From Colivivens sp964452915 (GTDB taxonomy: Bacteria; Bacteroidota; Bacteroidia; Bacteroidales; Bacteroidaceae), in the NCBI GenBank assembly GCA_964452915.1, contig CAYVNW010000017.1:1-52278 (forward strand): a stretch of DNA of 52,278 nucleotides, written 5' to 3'. The translations under genes and the position numbers were made by a program. How positions within the stretch are numbered: the stretch's first letter is position 1; every line of letters begins with the position of its first letter. Positions 27,003 through 36,462 of the stretch are shown piece by piece. The notes beneath the pieces were generated by a model that did no database searches, was not told the origin of the DNA, and was given only the letters and a program-made list of their open reading frames with translations.

Positions 27003-27398
27003 AAATTCAGAGTAAAATCATAAGTTCTTATACTTCATTCATACAGGCATTCCCTTTTCATGCCATCCTAAGTCTGCATCACATCCGCAGATATTGCTTG
27101 CTGTGGCAACCACTATTGTTCTTTGCCCCTTATGCCATTTATTCGCTTTGCTTCCTTAGATTTGCACGTTGAAATCTGGACAGTTGGTGTTAATCGGGAG
27201 GACGTAAGTATGTATGGGGTTGATTGTTGCATGCAGCAACTCAAGTCGTTCAAGACATTAAAAACGTAATAGCTTTGAGATTCAAGTATCTAACCTACAT
27301 TTTGTACATTCCATGAATATCCATCCGCATCACGGTGAGGTTCACAGTTTGAACTCACCCTTATAGAGGTACCATATTCCATGTGCATGTACACCCTG
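27003..27398. other. Gene-free region between the HEPN-MNT promoter and the dispersed repeat
   Basis: No open frame with credible coding character, tRNA or known RNA was recognised. It may contain debris of the truncated GH2 locus or of the repeat, but I see no translated similarity to GH2. Confidence 0.35.
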
Positions 27399-27510
27399 CT
27401 GTGGCACCCCTCCAGGGTGCTGTCTGTGTGATGTCTGTATGGCCCCAGGTGCACTGCCGCATCAGTGTACGCTGGGATTAAGCATGGTGTGACATCTCCG
27501 ATGTCAGTGT
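27399..27510 (-). repeat. Dispersed repeat, copy A (inverted relative to copy B at 45441-45552)
   Basis: Read on the minus strand it aligns with the plus strand of 45441-45552 over about 112 bp, at roughly 80% identity with two small indels. Shared blocks include CTGACATCGGAGATG, CAGCGTACAC, CAGTGCAC, TGGGGCC, CACACAGAC and GGTGCCACAGC. There is no open frame across it in copy A, so it is more likely a non-coding repeat than a gene. Confidence 0.7.
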
Positions 27511-27556
27511 AGATACTATTGAATCCAGCGGACTCATCGCTTTAGTAACCCCCAAT

Positions 27557-28018
27557 TCAACCATTCTGAACTGCCTCCCTACCGTTCACCCAGATGCGTG
27601 ACTCATAGTTTACCGCTCCAAAGTACAAGAGCGTCCGTCGGTCCTCACGGGGAGTATAATGGAATTTGCGACGGTACCACATTGTTCCTTCATACCAAAA
27701 CAGTTTATCGTCCTGTGTGTTCCAATCACCAGGGACTTTCAATGTAGGGCTGTCATCAAAGTTGTATTCAACAAGATCAGATTTGTTCTTCACCTTTACA
27801 TCGAGGAAAAAGCCCCACTGTGTCGGCTTCATCCGATAATCATAGTAGCCCATGTCTTGTTGGTCAACAAAAGCATTCCAATTGCCGTTGAGTGACAAAG
27901 TGTCCCGTCCATAAACATTTACAGGCGCATCAACTTCTGAAATAGCAAATATGTCGGTAGATGCTGTCATAAGCAACGTTGCGAATAACAAGCATAGTGA
28001 TAGTCGTTTCATATTCAT
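27557..28018 (-). pseudogene. Truncated glycoside hydrolase family 2 (beta-galactosidase/beta-glucuronidase type)
   Basis: The product is 153 residues. A signal peptide (cleavage near IFA) is followed by the GH2 N-terminal sugar-binding domain: SLNGNWNAFVDQQDMGYYD, then VPGDWNTQ, EGTMWYRRKF and ESRIWVNGRE. Complete GH2 enzymes are usually above 550 residues; the immunoglobulin-like and catalytic TIM-barrel domains are missing. The frame ends within about 10 bp of the sequence module shared with 23224-23252, suggesting deletion or insertion there. It is divergent from the LacI-type gene, which may once have regulated it. Confidence 0.8.
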
Positions 28019-28070
28019 ATTATTTGTTTCTCTTATCGAGTCTGATTATCACAAAAGGAAACGCAAGTCA

Positions 28071-28100
28071 TTGCCACCTAAAATAAAAGTTGTAATTTTG
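28071..28100 (+). promoter_or_regulatory. Predicted promoter of the LacI-type regulator operon
   Basis: TTGCC (28071-28075) lies 17 bp before the -7 box TAATTTTG (28093-28100), which matches TAnnTTTG. The predicted start is near 28107. Confidence 0.5.
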
Positions 28101-28119
28101 CATGTCGTATGTATAGGTT

Positions 28120-28132
28120 CGTATACAATACG
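28120..28132. promoter_or_regulatory. Palindrome, candidate operator for the LacI-type regulator
   Basis: CGTATACAATACG has perfect 5-bp arms around a 3-nt centre. It lies just downstream of the predicted transcription start, a position suited to autorepression. LacI regulators usually bind palindromes, but centred on CG, so this assignment is tentative. Confidence 0.3.
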
Positions 28133-28189
28133 GTATAATTCAAGGTAAGTAACATAAGGATACAGACAATACAATTTGGATTCGGGGTT

Positions 28190-29257
28190 ATGAGCACACA
28201 ACCAAAGGTTCGAATAAAGGATATAGCCGAGATGGCAGGCGTAAGTGTGGGTACGGTGGACAGGGTTTTACACGGACGCGCCAGCGTTTCAAAACTTAGT
28301 TTGGAGAAAGTGGAAAAGGTTCTTGAGGAAATTAACTATGTCCCTAACCATTATGCCAGCGCATTGGCAAGCAACAGGACATATAATTTCGCGGCTATAC
28401 TTCCCATGCATGAGGCCGATTCATATTGGGCAAGAGTGGAGACCGGACTGCGTGAAGGTGTGAAGCGATTTGGAGATTTCAAACTGTCGCTGAAAGTGTT
28501 CAACTATGATCAGTTCAACGAGGACTCATTCGAGCAACAGTGCCGCAACCTGTTGGCTTACAATCCGTACGCAGTGGTCATAGGCCCTATATTCAACAAC
28601 AAGTCCATGAAGAAGTTCATCAAGAAGTTGGAAACCCGTGAAATACAATACTCGCTCCTCGACTCTTACTGGGCAGACTTCAACCCTGTGTCATTCTACG
28701 GACAAGATGCGAAGAAAAGTGGAGAGTTCTCCGCCAGAATACTGCTGATGGCAGCGGGCACATCGAAGAAGATAGCTATTTTCAAGATGTTGGGTGAAGG
28801 ACGAGTAGCAAGCCGGCAACAGTTGGAACGTGAAAAGGGATTCAGAGGCTATATCAAAAAGCATAGTCCAAAAACAGAAATAGTGGACCTCAACCTATAC
28901 GTCTACGACAAGAAGGGAATGAAAGACTCACTCAAGCAGTTCTTTACCGAACAAGACGACCTTAGGTTCGGTATATCGTTCAACTCGTCAATCCACGTGA
29001 TAGGCAATTTTCTGAAAGACGAAATGCCCGGTCATCCCCATATATGTCTTATGGGATATGATGCCATTGACTCCAACATTCAATGCATACGCAACGGAAG
29101 TGTTGACTTCCTTATCGGACAGCATCCTCAACAACAAGGACTCAACTGCTTCAGAAGTTTATTCAACTCATGTGTGCTGAACATGAAACAAACTGTTCTG
29201 CACTACGTGGGTATTGACCTTATAATGGCTGAAAACATTGATTACTACAAGGATTAA
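28190..29257 (+). CDS. LacI-family transcriptional regulator
   Basis: The product is 355 residues. The N-terminal helix-turn-helix and hinge read VRIKDIAEMAGVSVGTVDRV followed by HGRASVS (residues 6-32), then YVPNHYASALASNR. Residues of about 65-340 form a periplasmic-binding-protein-like sensor domain, resembling those that bind sugars. It is transcribed away from the truncated GH2 gene and lies 8 bp upstream of uvrB, an unusual operon partner for a sugar-responsive repressor. The ligand is unknown. Confidence 0.93.
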   Translation: MSTQPKVRIKDIAEMAGVSVGTVDRVLHGRASVSKLSLEKVEKVLEEINYVPNHYASALASNRTYNFAAILPMHEADSYWARVETGLREGVKRFGDFKLSLKVFNYDQFNEDSFEQQCRNLLAYNPYAVVIGPIFNNKSMKKFIKKLETREIQYSLLDSYWADFNPVSFYGQDAKKSGEFSARILLMAAGTSKKIAIFKMLGEGRVASRQQLEREKGFRGYIKKHSPKTEIVDLNLYVYDKKGMKDSLKQFFTEQDDLRFGISFNSSIHVIGNFLKDEMPGHPHICLMGYDAIDSNIQCIRNGSVDFLIGQHPQQQGLNCFRSLFNSCVLNMKQTVLHYVGIDLIMAENIDYYKD

Positions 29258-29265
29258 CCTGCTTA

Positions 29266-31299
29266 ATGGAAAAGTTCGAACTGACATCTGAATATATGCC
29301 GACAGGCGACCAACCCGAAGCCATCCGTCAATTGACCGAAGGTGTGCGCGAAGGGTTGCCCGCTCAGGTATTGCTTGGTGTCACCGGTTCGGGCAAGACT
29401 TTCACTATAGCAAATGTCATAAACAACATCAACCGCCCTACCCTTATCCTCAGCCACAACAAGACTCTGGCACACCAGCTCTACACAGAGATGAAAGGAT
29501 TTTTTCCAAACAACGCAGTAGAGTATTATGTCAGTTACTATGACTACTATCAACCCGAAGCATACCTGCCTGCAACCGATACGTACATAGAAAAAGACCT
29601 TGCAATAAACGATGAGGTCGACCGTTTGCGTATAGCTACCACACGCTCACTTCTGTCCGGCAGACGCGACGTGGTTGTGGTAAGTTCGGTATCATGTATT
29701 TATGGTATGGGATCACCCGTTGATTTTGCAGAGAATGTAATACATATCAAAGTGGGACAGCCCATGGCCATCAACGACTTGTTGCGCAAATTGGTTGACA
29801 GCATGTATGTGCGTGACGACATCGAACTGAAACGCGGGAACTTTAGCGTCAAAGGCGAGACGGTCAACATATCGCTTGCTTACGATGACCGCATCGTGCG
29901 TGTACGCTTTGCATGGGATGAGATTGAATGCATAGAAGAAGTTGACCCTGTAAGCGGTGAGCTGATCGAAGAGTTCCAAGAATATCAGATATATCCTGCC
30001 AACCTGTTCACCACATCAAAGCAAAGAGTACAGCAAGCCATACATGATATAGAACATGACTTGGCAGAACGAATCAAATATTATGAGAACTTGGGCGACA
30101 CAGTCAAGCGTAATCTCATAGAGACAAGGGTAACAAACGACTTGGAGATGATTCGCGAACTCGGACACTGCTCAGGCATAGAGAACTACTCACGCTATTT
30201 CGATGGCCGTAAGGCAGGAGAACGTCCGTTCTGCCTGCTTGATTTCTTTCCAAAGGATTTCCTGCTTGTAGTCGATGAAAGCCATGAGTCCATTCCTCAA
30301 ATTCGAGCGATGTATGGAGGAGACCGCAAACGCAAGCAAACCTTGGTAGAATACGGTTATCGTCTGCCAGCCGCCCTGGATAACAGGCCACTCACTTTTG
30401 ACGAATTCGAATCGATGACTCCACAAACCATATACATGTCTGCCACTCCAGCCGAATATGAACTTCAGAAATCCGAAGGCGTTATAGTGGAGCAAGTCAT
30501 CAGACCGACCGGTCTGCTTGAACCGGAGATAGAACTGCGTCCGACCACAAATCAGATTGATGACTTTATGGAAGAAATACAAGTCAGAGTTGAGCGTGAA
30601 GAACGGGTTTTAGTTACAACTATATCAAAACGCATGGCTGAAGAGCTGGCTGAATATCTTTTACAAAACGGAGTCAGAAGCACCTACATACACAGTGATG
30701 TGGACACGTTCGAACGGGTTGACATACTCAACCGGTTGCGCAACGGAGAGATCGACGTGCTGGTGGGTGTCAACTTGCTGCGTGAAGGCCTCGACCTGCC
30801 TGAGGTATCACTTGTCGCCATCCTTGATGCTGACAAGGAAGGGTTCCTTCGCAGCTACAGGTCGCTCACACAAACCATCGGGCGTGCCGCACGTAACGTG
30901 AACGGAAAAGCTATACTATATTGCGACAAAGAGACCGACAGCATCAAGAACACAATAGCAGAGACCAACCGCCGCAGAGCCAAGCAGATGGCATACAACA
31001 AGCAGCATGGTATCACACCAACACAAATAAAGAAAGCGCAAGTAGCCATCGCAGAAGGGAAGCATGTAGACTACGTCGGCAAGGCTTACGTAGAAGAAAC
31101 AGCACTGAAAGCCGCTGAAGATCCAATTGTCATGAAAATGGACATCAACGAACTCGATAAATCTATCGAACACAGCCGCACGCTTATGCAGCAGGCAGCC
31201 AAGAAACTTGATTTCGTTCTTGCAGCCCAATATCGTGACGAGATGCTGAAACTCGAAGAAGTAAAGAAACAAAAACAGGCTGAGAACAAGAAGCAATGA
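29266..31299 (+). CDS. uvrB: UvrABC system protein B
   Basis: The product is 677 residues. The Walker A motif GVTGSGKT is at 38-45. The DNA-clamping beta-hairpin region SYYDYYQPEAYLP follows, with helicase motifs DESHESIPQIRAMYGGD and SATPAEYEL, QTIGRAARN, and a C-terminal UVR motif that contacts UvrC. It verifies damage in nucleotide excision repair with UvrA and loads UvrC. The stop overlaps the next gene's start (ATGA). Confidence 0.98.
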   Translation: MEKFELTSEYMPTGDQPEAIRQLTEGVREGLPAQVLLGVTGSGKTFTIANVINNINRPTLILSHNKTLAHQLYTEMKGFFPNNAVEYYVSYYDYYQPEAYLPATDTYIEKDLAINDEVDRLRIATTRSLLSGRRDVVVVSSVSCIYGMGSPVDFAENVIHIKVGQPMAINDLLRKLVDSMYVRDDIELKRGNFSVKGETVNISLAYDDRIVRVRFAWDEIECIEEVDPVSGELIEEFQEYQIYPANLFTTSKQRVQQAIHDIEHDLAERIKYYENLGDTVKRNLIETRVTNDLEMIRELGHCSGIENYSRYFDGRKAGERPFCLLDFFPKDFLLVVDESHESIPQIRAMYGGDRKRKQTLVEYGYRLPAALDNRPLTFDEFESMTPQTIYMSATPAEYELQKSEGVIVEQVIRPTGLLEPEIELRPTTNQIDDFMEEIQVRVEREERVLVTTISKRMAEELAEYLLQNGVRSTYIHSDVDTFERVDILNRLRNGEIDVLVGVNLLREGLDLPEVSLVAILDADKEGFLRSYRSLTQTIGRAARNVNGKAILYCDKETDSIKNTIAETNRRRAKQMAYNKQHGITPTQIKKAQVAIAEGKHVDYVGKAYVEETALKAAEDPIVMKMDINELDKSIEHSRTLMQQAAKKLDFVLAAQYRDEMLKLEEVKKQKQAENKKQ

Positions 31300-32270
31300 A
31301 CAGAGTCATTAAATTCATAAAAGACTGGACACTGCCCATATCAATCACAATGGGCGTTGTGCTTTATTTTGTGTACGTGAACATCCATACGCTTGACGGT
31401 ACCCACCACTTTGTAAGCAATGCGGTCAGCATCGTTCAGCCATCGCTTATCTTCACCATGCTTTTTCTCTCATTCTGCAAAGTCAAGGTAAAAGAGTTGC
31501 AGCCTCACCGATGGCAATGCTGGCTGCTGGCACTGCAGGCCCTACCCTTCATCGCACTTGCCTTGCCCGTTGCATTGTGGCACGACATACCAGGCAGGGT
31601 AATCATCGAAAGTGCCATGCTCTGCATCATCTGCCCCACAGCAACTGCCGCGTCGGTCGTTGCAGGAAAGTTGAAGGGTGATGCAAATGCCGTCATAAGT
31701 TACACATGCCTGTCAAACCTGCTGGCAGCCATACTAATTCCGGCAGTGGTGTCATTGATTCACAGCGAACGGAACCACATGGGGCTCATTGATTCCTTTA
31801 CAACCATAATGGGACGGGTATTCCCCTTGCTCATACTGCCTCTGCTGCTGGCGTTCACAATCAAGTATTTGCTGCCCAAGGTGCATGCATACCTGGCACG
31901 CATAAGTTATATTTCATTCTACTTGTGGGCAGTGACACTCACCTTGTCAATAGGCATCACGACCAAAGCAATGGTACACAGTCACGAAACAATTGGTACA
32001 TACATAGGTATAGCAATAGTATCTGCTTTATGCTGCGTAGCACAATTTGCCTGCGGACGTATTATAGGTAAACGCCACAACAGTCCGATTGCAGGAGCAC
32101 AAAGTCTTGGCCAGAAGAATACAGCCTTCGGCATCTGGGTGGCATACACGTTTATGAGTCCTGTTACGGCACTTGCCGGCGGTTTCTACTCATTATGGCA
32201 CAACGTGATAAATTCCTACCAATTATATAAAGCAGGCAAGACGGCAGCAACCAACATCCAAAAAGCATAA
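31296..32270 (+). CDS. Bile acid:sodium symporter-like membrane transporter
   Basis: The product is 324 residues with about 9-10 hydrophobic helices. Features of the BASS/SBF family include CIICPTATAASVVAGKLKGD and GAQSLGQKNTAFGIWVAYTF, the crossover helices that bind Na+ in this family. Members move bile acids, organic anions or vitamin precursors with sodium; the substrate cannot be predicted. It is translationally coupled to uvrB by a 4-bp overlap. Confidence 0.85.
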   Translation: MNRVIKFIKDWTLPISITMGVVLYFVYVNIHTLDGTHHFVSNAVSIVQPSLIFTMLFLSFCKVKVKELQPHRWQCWLLALQALPFIALALPVALWHDIPGRVIIESAMLCIICPTATAASVVAGKLKGDANAVISYTCLSNLLAAILIPAVVSLIHSERNHMGLIDSFTTIMGRVFPLLILPLLLAFTIKYLLPKVHAYLARISYISFYLWAVTLTLSIGITTKAMVHSHETIGTYIGIAIVSALCCVAQFACGRIIGKRHNSPIAGAQSLGQKNTAFGIWVAYTFMSPVTALAGGFYSLWHNVINSYQLYKAGKTAATNIQKA

Positions 32271-32275
32271 GACTT

Positions 32276-33532
32276 ATGAGATTGAAAACCATATACATCG
32301 TCAGCATTTGGCTAATAGCAGCCACAGCAAACGCACAGACTGACAACATAGTGAACCGATATGTCGATTCATTGAAAGTTGCCCAAACCGGCACAATCGG
32401 CAAAAACGTTTCTTCAGAACTCAACCCCTATTATTTCGAGTTGCTGTTCCCAACTACATACTATTCAAATGTGGCAAAAGAAGTGTTCTCACTCGATTCC
32501 GCCGGACGACAGTCGGCTATCGCAAAAGAAATCATGAAGCTCTACGCCACACACCCGGACATGATGACACACTACGACAGCCAGTTCGTTGACGAACAGA
32601 CGGTCAAAAGTACAAGCCAAAAGGAAGACAAGCTGACTGACGACATCATGAAAGAGGTGAAGGAAGTCGTAGCACAACCCGAAGGCGGGGATATACCCGG
32701 TAACATCGATATAGGACTGCAAGTTAAACGCCCGAACTTTTGGAAGGTGAGCGGTTCGTCTTCATTACAGTTCACACAAAACTACTTTAGTGAGAACTGG
32801 TACAGAGGCGGCAACAACAATGCGACTCTGTTGGCAACGCTAAGTCTGTCAGCAATATACAACGACACAAAGAAAGTGTCGTGGGAAAACAGGCTCAACA
32901 TGCGCCTGGGCTTTATAACCACCACATCCGACACCTGCCACACATTCCTGACAAACAACGACCTGCTGCAACTTAACACCAAACTTGGCTACAAGGCGGC
33001 AAAATCGTGGAACTATACCATATCAGCCGAAGCGAAAACGCAGTTCATGCCCGGCTACAGAAGCAACAATAGGCTGCGCTACTCCGACTTTGCTTCTCCG
33101 CTCGATGTAGCTGTATCAGTGGGTATGGACTACAAGCCAACAGTCAAGAACGGATCGCTCTCGGTTGCTCTCTTGCCGTTATCCTACAAAATGCGTTATA
33201 TATCATCAGACAACGAAAACATCCATAAAGCGTACAACTTCGTCGGCAAGAGTACGACCCAAGACTACGGTTCACGAATCGAAGTCAACTGCACCATGAG
33301 AATTTTAAAGAACATAACATGGCGTTGCAGAAGCTATTGTTTCACCTCATATGAATACGTGGAAGCAGAACTTGAGAACGTCTTGTCGTTCGCATTCTCA
33401 AAATACGTATCATCCGAAGTCAATACCCTTTGGCGTTTCGATGACAGCCGCAGCAAGCAATACTACGACAGCAATCTCGGATACTTTCAGTTCAAGGAAT
33501 ATTTCACACTCGGACTTTCGTACAACTTCTGA
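32276..33532 (+). CDS. DUF3078-family exported protein
   Basis: The product is 418 residues. A signal peptide (cleavage at ANA/Q near 22) is followed by the DUF3078 region with NFWKVSGSSSLQFTQNYFSE and NWYRGG. The second half alternates hydrophobic and polar residues, ends in an aromatic (LSYNF), and resembles an outer-membrane beta-barrel. The function is unknown. It is 5 bp after the transporter gene. Confidence 0.85.
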   Translation: MRLKTIYIVSIWLIAATANAQTDNIVNRYVDSLKVAQTGTIGKNVSSELNPYYFELLFPTTYYSNVAKEVFSLDSAGRQSAIAKEIMKLYATHPDMMTHYDSQFVDEQTVKSTSQKEDKLTDDIMKEVKEVVAQPEGGDIPGNIDIGLQVKRPNFWKVSGSSSLQFTQNYFSENWYRGGNNNATLLATLSLSAIYNDTKKVSWENRLNMRLGFITTTSDTCHTFLTNNDLLQLNTKLGYKAAKSWNYTISAEAKTQFMPGYRSNNRLRYSDFASPLDVAVSVGMDYKPTVKNGSLSVALLPLSYKMRYISSDNENIHKAYNFVGKSTTQDYGSRIEVNCTMRILKNITWRCRSYCFTSYEYVEAELENVLSFAFSKYVSSEVNTLWRFDDSRSKQYYDSNLGYFQFKEYFTLGLSYNF

Positions 33533-33591
33533 CAATCCGGAACTCCCGGACAATACATACCGGTAAAATCAATAATAAATAAACATCTATC

Positions 33592-34251
33592 ATGGAACAG
33601 ACCCAACCATTAATTGTCGATCATCTTATGTTCATAATAGAACTGCTTGCGACATTCGCCTACGCAATATCCGGCATACGGCATGCATCCGCAAAGCACC
33701 TTGACTGGTTTGGCGGTTTCACCGTCGGGTTCGTAGTAGCCATCGGAGGCGGTACAGCCCGCGACGTACTCCTGGGAGTCACGCCATTTTGGATGACCAA
33801 CCCCCTGTACATACTTTGCACCATTGCAGCACAGATCTGTATACTGCTATTCGGGAAACTCATACGGAGTCTGAACAACACCTGGCTCATATTCGATACA
33901 TTAGGACTTGCACTCTACACTATAGTCGGCATACAAAAGACCATTAACCTCGACTACCCTTTCTGGGTAGCAATCTTGATGGGAACCATCACAGGCAGTG
34001 CCGGCGGTGTGATTCGTGACGTTCTGCTCAACAACACCCCTGTCATATTCCATAAAGAGATCTACGCCATGGCAAGCGTCATAGGAGGTGCGATCTATTG
34101 CTTCATGTACTATTTAGGAATTGATGTGGCGATATGTGCCACGACAACATTTTTCTTCATCATATCCATCCGGATACTGGCAGTAAGATTTCACCTTTCA
34201 CTGCCACTGCTGCACTCCGAAGATGATGAATCTGAAGATGATTCGATATAA
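33592..34251 (+). CDS. TRIC-like (UPF0126/YadS) membrane protein
   Basis: The product is 219 residues with about seven membrane helices. Two internally repeated units contain GGGTARDVLLG and GSAGGVIRDVLLN, the hallmark glycine-rich kinked helices of prokaryotic TRIC-type channels. The family forms trimeric cation channels in the inner membrane. A short acidic tail (SEDDESEDD) ends the protein. Confidence 0.92.
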   Translation: MEQTQPLIVDHLMFIIELLATFAYAISGIRHASAKHLDWFGGFTVGFVVAIGGGTARDVLLGVTPFWMTNPLYILCTIAAQICILLFGKLIRSLNNTWLIFDTLGLALYTIVGIQKTINLDYPFWVAILMGTITGSAGGVIRDVLLNNTPVIFHKEIYAMASVIGGAIYCFMYYLGIDVAICATTTFFFIISIRILAVRFHLSLPLLHSEDDESEDDSI

Positions 34252-34282
34252 GAACCAACAACATTTAAATAAAAATCAAATT

Positions 34283-34723
34283 ATGAAACATTCACTGTCA
34301 TTAATCCTGCTGTTGCTTGCTCCTTTGGCACTTCTGGCACAAACCGACAAGGCAGCATCACCAAAAGTAATGATTGAAGTTACCGATATGAACCCTCTGC
34401 GGTTCCAGTCGAAAAACTTGTCACCAGGCTACACACTCCAACTGCGTAACGATTCAGCAATCGTCCGTCTGCCTTATATGGGCGAAGTATTCGTGCCGTC
34501 AATGAATTTCGACGAGCGTCTCGATTACGAGTTGCCGTACACAGACTACAAGACATACAGGAACAAGAAAGACACGGCCACCGAATACCGCTTCAAGGTG
34601 CGTCGCGGCATAATCGACTATCAGTTCCTGCTCACCGTATACGATGAAGGCAAGGCATATATCGACCTCATACCGAGCAACGCCACCTCTTGCAGCTATA
34701 CAGGCCGTGTCGCAGATAAATAA
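34283..34723 (+). CDS. DUF4251-family exported protein
   Basis: The product is 146 residues. A signal peptide (LLLAPLALLAQ) precedes a domain matching DUF4251: YTLQLRNDSAIVRLPYMGEV, then RRGIIDYQFLLTVYDEGKAY. The family is widespread in Bacteroidales, beta-rich and of unknown function. ATG at 34283 is chosen because it begins the signal peptide; a longer frame overlaps the preceding gene. Confidence 0.88.
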   Translation: MKHSLSLILLLLAPLALLAQTDKAASPKVMIEVTDMNPLRFQSKNLSPGYTLQLRNDSAIVRLPYMGEVFVPSMNFDERLDYELPYTDYKTYRNKKDTATEYRFKVRRGIIDYQFLLTVYDEGKAYIDLIPSNATSCSYTGRVADK

Positions 34724-34728
34724 GGGAA

Positions 34729-36405
34729 TTACTTCTTAATTCTCAACACCGGCATGATGTTGTTGAGATTCTCGTTTGGCAAGGTTACAATAAGCGCACT
34801 GTCGGTGCGTTCAAATTCAACCTGACCATACCCCAGCAACTCCACTCTTGTTATTTTTTCCGGAAACTGCTGACTGCCGGCAGACAGCGAGCGGATTGTG
34901 ATTTTGTGGTCTGACGGCCATGCGAGGGCACTCACATAAAGGTATTTGTCGTTTTGCGTAAAGCGTATTTCGTCCGAGCCTGCATTGGTGTAGTTGCCAT
35001 CGTTGAACCCTTGTGCATTGATGTCGATAGTCTTGTTTGCTATCGGTCCCTCGCCAAATATTTTCCAAGGGCGTGTCTTCACAATGCTCTCACTGTTTAG
35101 CTTCATCCATGCACCAAACTCCTTGAGAATAGATATTTCTTTTTCATCGGGAGTTCCATCGGCACGAAGAGGCACACTAAGAAGCATGTTACCATTCTTG
35201 GACACGATGTCGACCAAAAGTTTAGCAACTGTTGCCGCACTTTTATACCATCCGTTTTCATACACTGCTGTATTGTAGTGCCAATCGCCAAGACAATTAC
35301 AACACTGCCACGGCTCATTCATTATTTGATTTGGAGCACCACGTTCCACATCCCAAACCAATGCCTTGCGTTGTTCCTCATCAAGGATCTTGGTAAGAAC
35401 AACCCCTGTAGTGTTCTCATCTTTTATCCTCAGATGCCGTTTGTTGGTTGTGTTATACATGTGCGCGGCAATTTTCAATCCGGCATCGCTTACGGGATAG
35501 AAAGGCAGCACCGTTACGTCAAAGTATATAAGGTCGGGCTTGTACCGGTTGATTGCATCGAGTGTCCGGTCATAGAAGTTGGTAACATATGCCTGTGTCG
35601 GCAGACATGCACCGTTACCCCATGCCCATTGGCTGTGTATGGCTCCATTATTCCACGTGTTATCGGAAAAATCATGAGTCTGTGCATACAGCCTCTGCGG
35701 ATCAAATCCCTTCCACCATTTCTCGGTGCCATCAGGATTGAGTTTATAACCATCTTCCCTTGTAAGCCATCCGTCGTATTTGACTCCAATCATTTTACCT
35801 TTCAAGTCGAACCGACGGCTCGGTTCATACCAAGTCCAGGCATGGTCGGCATGGAACGATATTCCAAAAGGCAGTCCCACTTTCTTTGCAGCGCGTGCCC
35901 ATCCGTCGAGAATATCTTTGTGCGGACCAATGTTCCGTGAGTTCCATTCCTGATACTTGCTGTCCCACAGGTCGTAATTGTCATGATGATTGCCTAATGC
36001 GAAGAAATATTGTGCACCTACAACGTCTTTGTAAAACTTCAGCAATTTCTCGGGATTCCAATTTTCTGCATTGAACAATGGCAGGACATCCTTAAATCCG
36101 AATTCCGACGGATGACCATAATGCTCACGATGATAGTTTGCTTTGCCTGTCCCCTCCTGATACAGTTCGCGTGCCATCCAGTCGCCTGAGCCCTCAACAC
36201 ATTGCGGTCCCCAATGCGCCCATATACCGAACTTGGCATCACGGAACCATTCGGGCACTTTGTAATGTTTAAGCGATTCCCAATCAGGGGCATACTCGCC
36301 GGTCTGCATTGGCTCATCGGCTTCCGACACTTTCACCTGATAGTCTTGTCCGCACACCGACAGACATGTCATGAGCGCAGCAGATAAAATAAATGTACGT
36401 TTCAT
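34729..36405 (-). CDS. GH29 alpha-L-fucosidase, exported
   Basis: The product is 558 residues. A signal peptide (cleavage near VCGQ) is followed by the GH29 barrel with WFRDAKFGIWAHWGPQCVEG, a HHDNYDLWDSKYQEWNSRN active-site segment, and KPDLIYFDV, where the Asp is the expected nucleophile. A beta-sandwich domain ends the protein. It releases terminal L-fucose from glycans and probably acts in the periplasm. It is 57 bp downstream of the GH35 gene, so the two probably share a transcript and substrate. Confidence 0.93.
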   Translation of the reverse strand: MKRTFILSAALMTCLSVCGQDYQVKVSEADEPMQTGEYAPDWESLKHYKVPEWFRDAKFGIWAHWGPQCVEGSGDWMARELYQEGTGKANYHREHYGHPSEFGFKDVLPLFNAENWNPEKLLKFYKDVVGAQYFFALGNHHDNYDLWDSKYQEWNSRNIGPHKDILDGWARAAKKVGLPFGISFHADHAWTWYEPSRRFDLKGKMIGVKYDGWLTREDGYKLNPDGTEKWWKGFDPQRLYAQTHDFSDNTWNNGAIHSQWAWGNGACLPTQAYVTNFYDRTLDAINRYKPDLIYFDVTVLPFYPVSDAGLKIAAHMYNTTNKRHLRIKDENTTGVVLTKILDEEQRKALVWDVERGAPNQIMNEPWQCCNCLGDWHYNTAVYENGWYKSAATVAKLLVDIVSKNGNMLLSVPLRADGTPDEKEISILKEFGAWMKLNSESIVKTRPWKIFGEGPIANKTIDINAQGFNDGNYTNAGSDEIRFTQNDKYLYVSALAWPSDHKITIRSLSAGSQQFPEKITRVELLGYGQVEFERTDSALIVTLPNENLNNIMPVLRIKK

Positions 36406-36462
36406 AAAGCTTTTTCTTTTTTTTACATTAGTAACTTTTTTTACATTAGCAACTACACGTCC

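Noticed and set aside
36406..36462. Separate promoter between the GH35 and GH29 genes
   Set aside because: The gap holds only T-rich direct repeats (TTTACATTAG twice) and no TAnnTTTG box on the minus strand; co-transcription is simpler.
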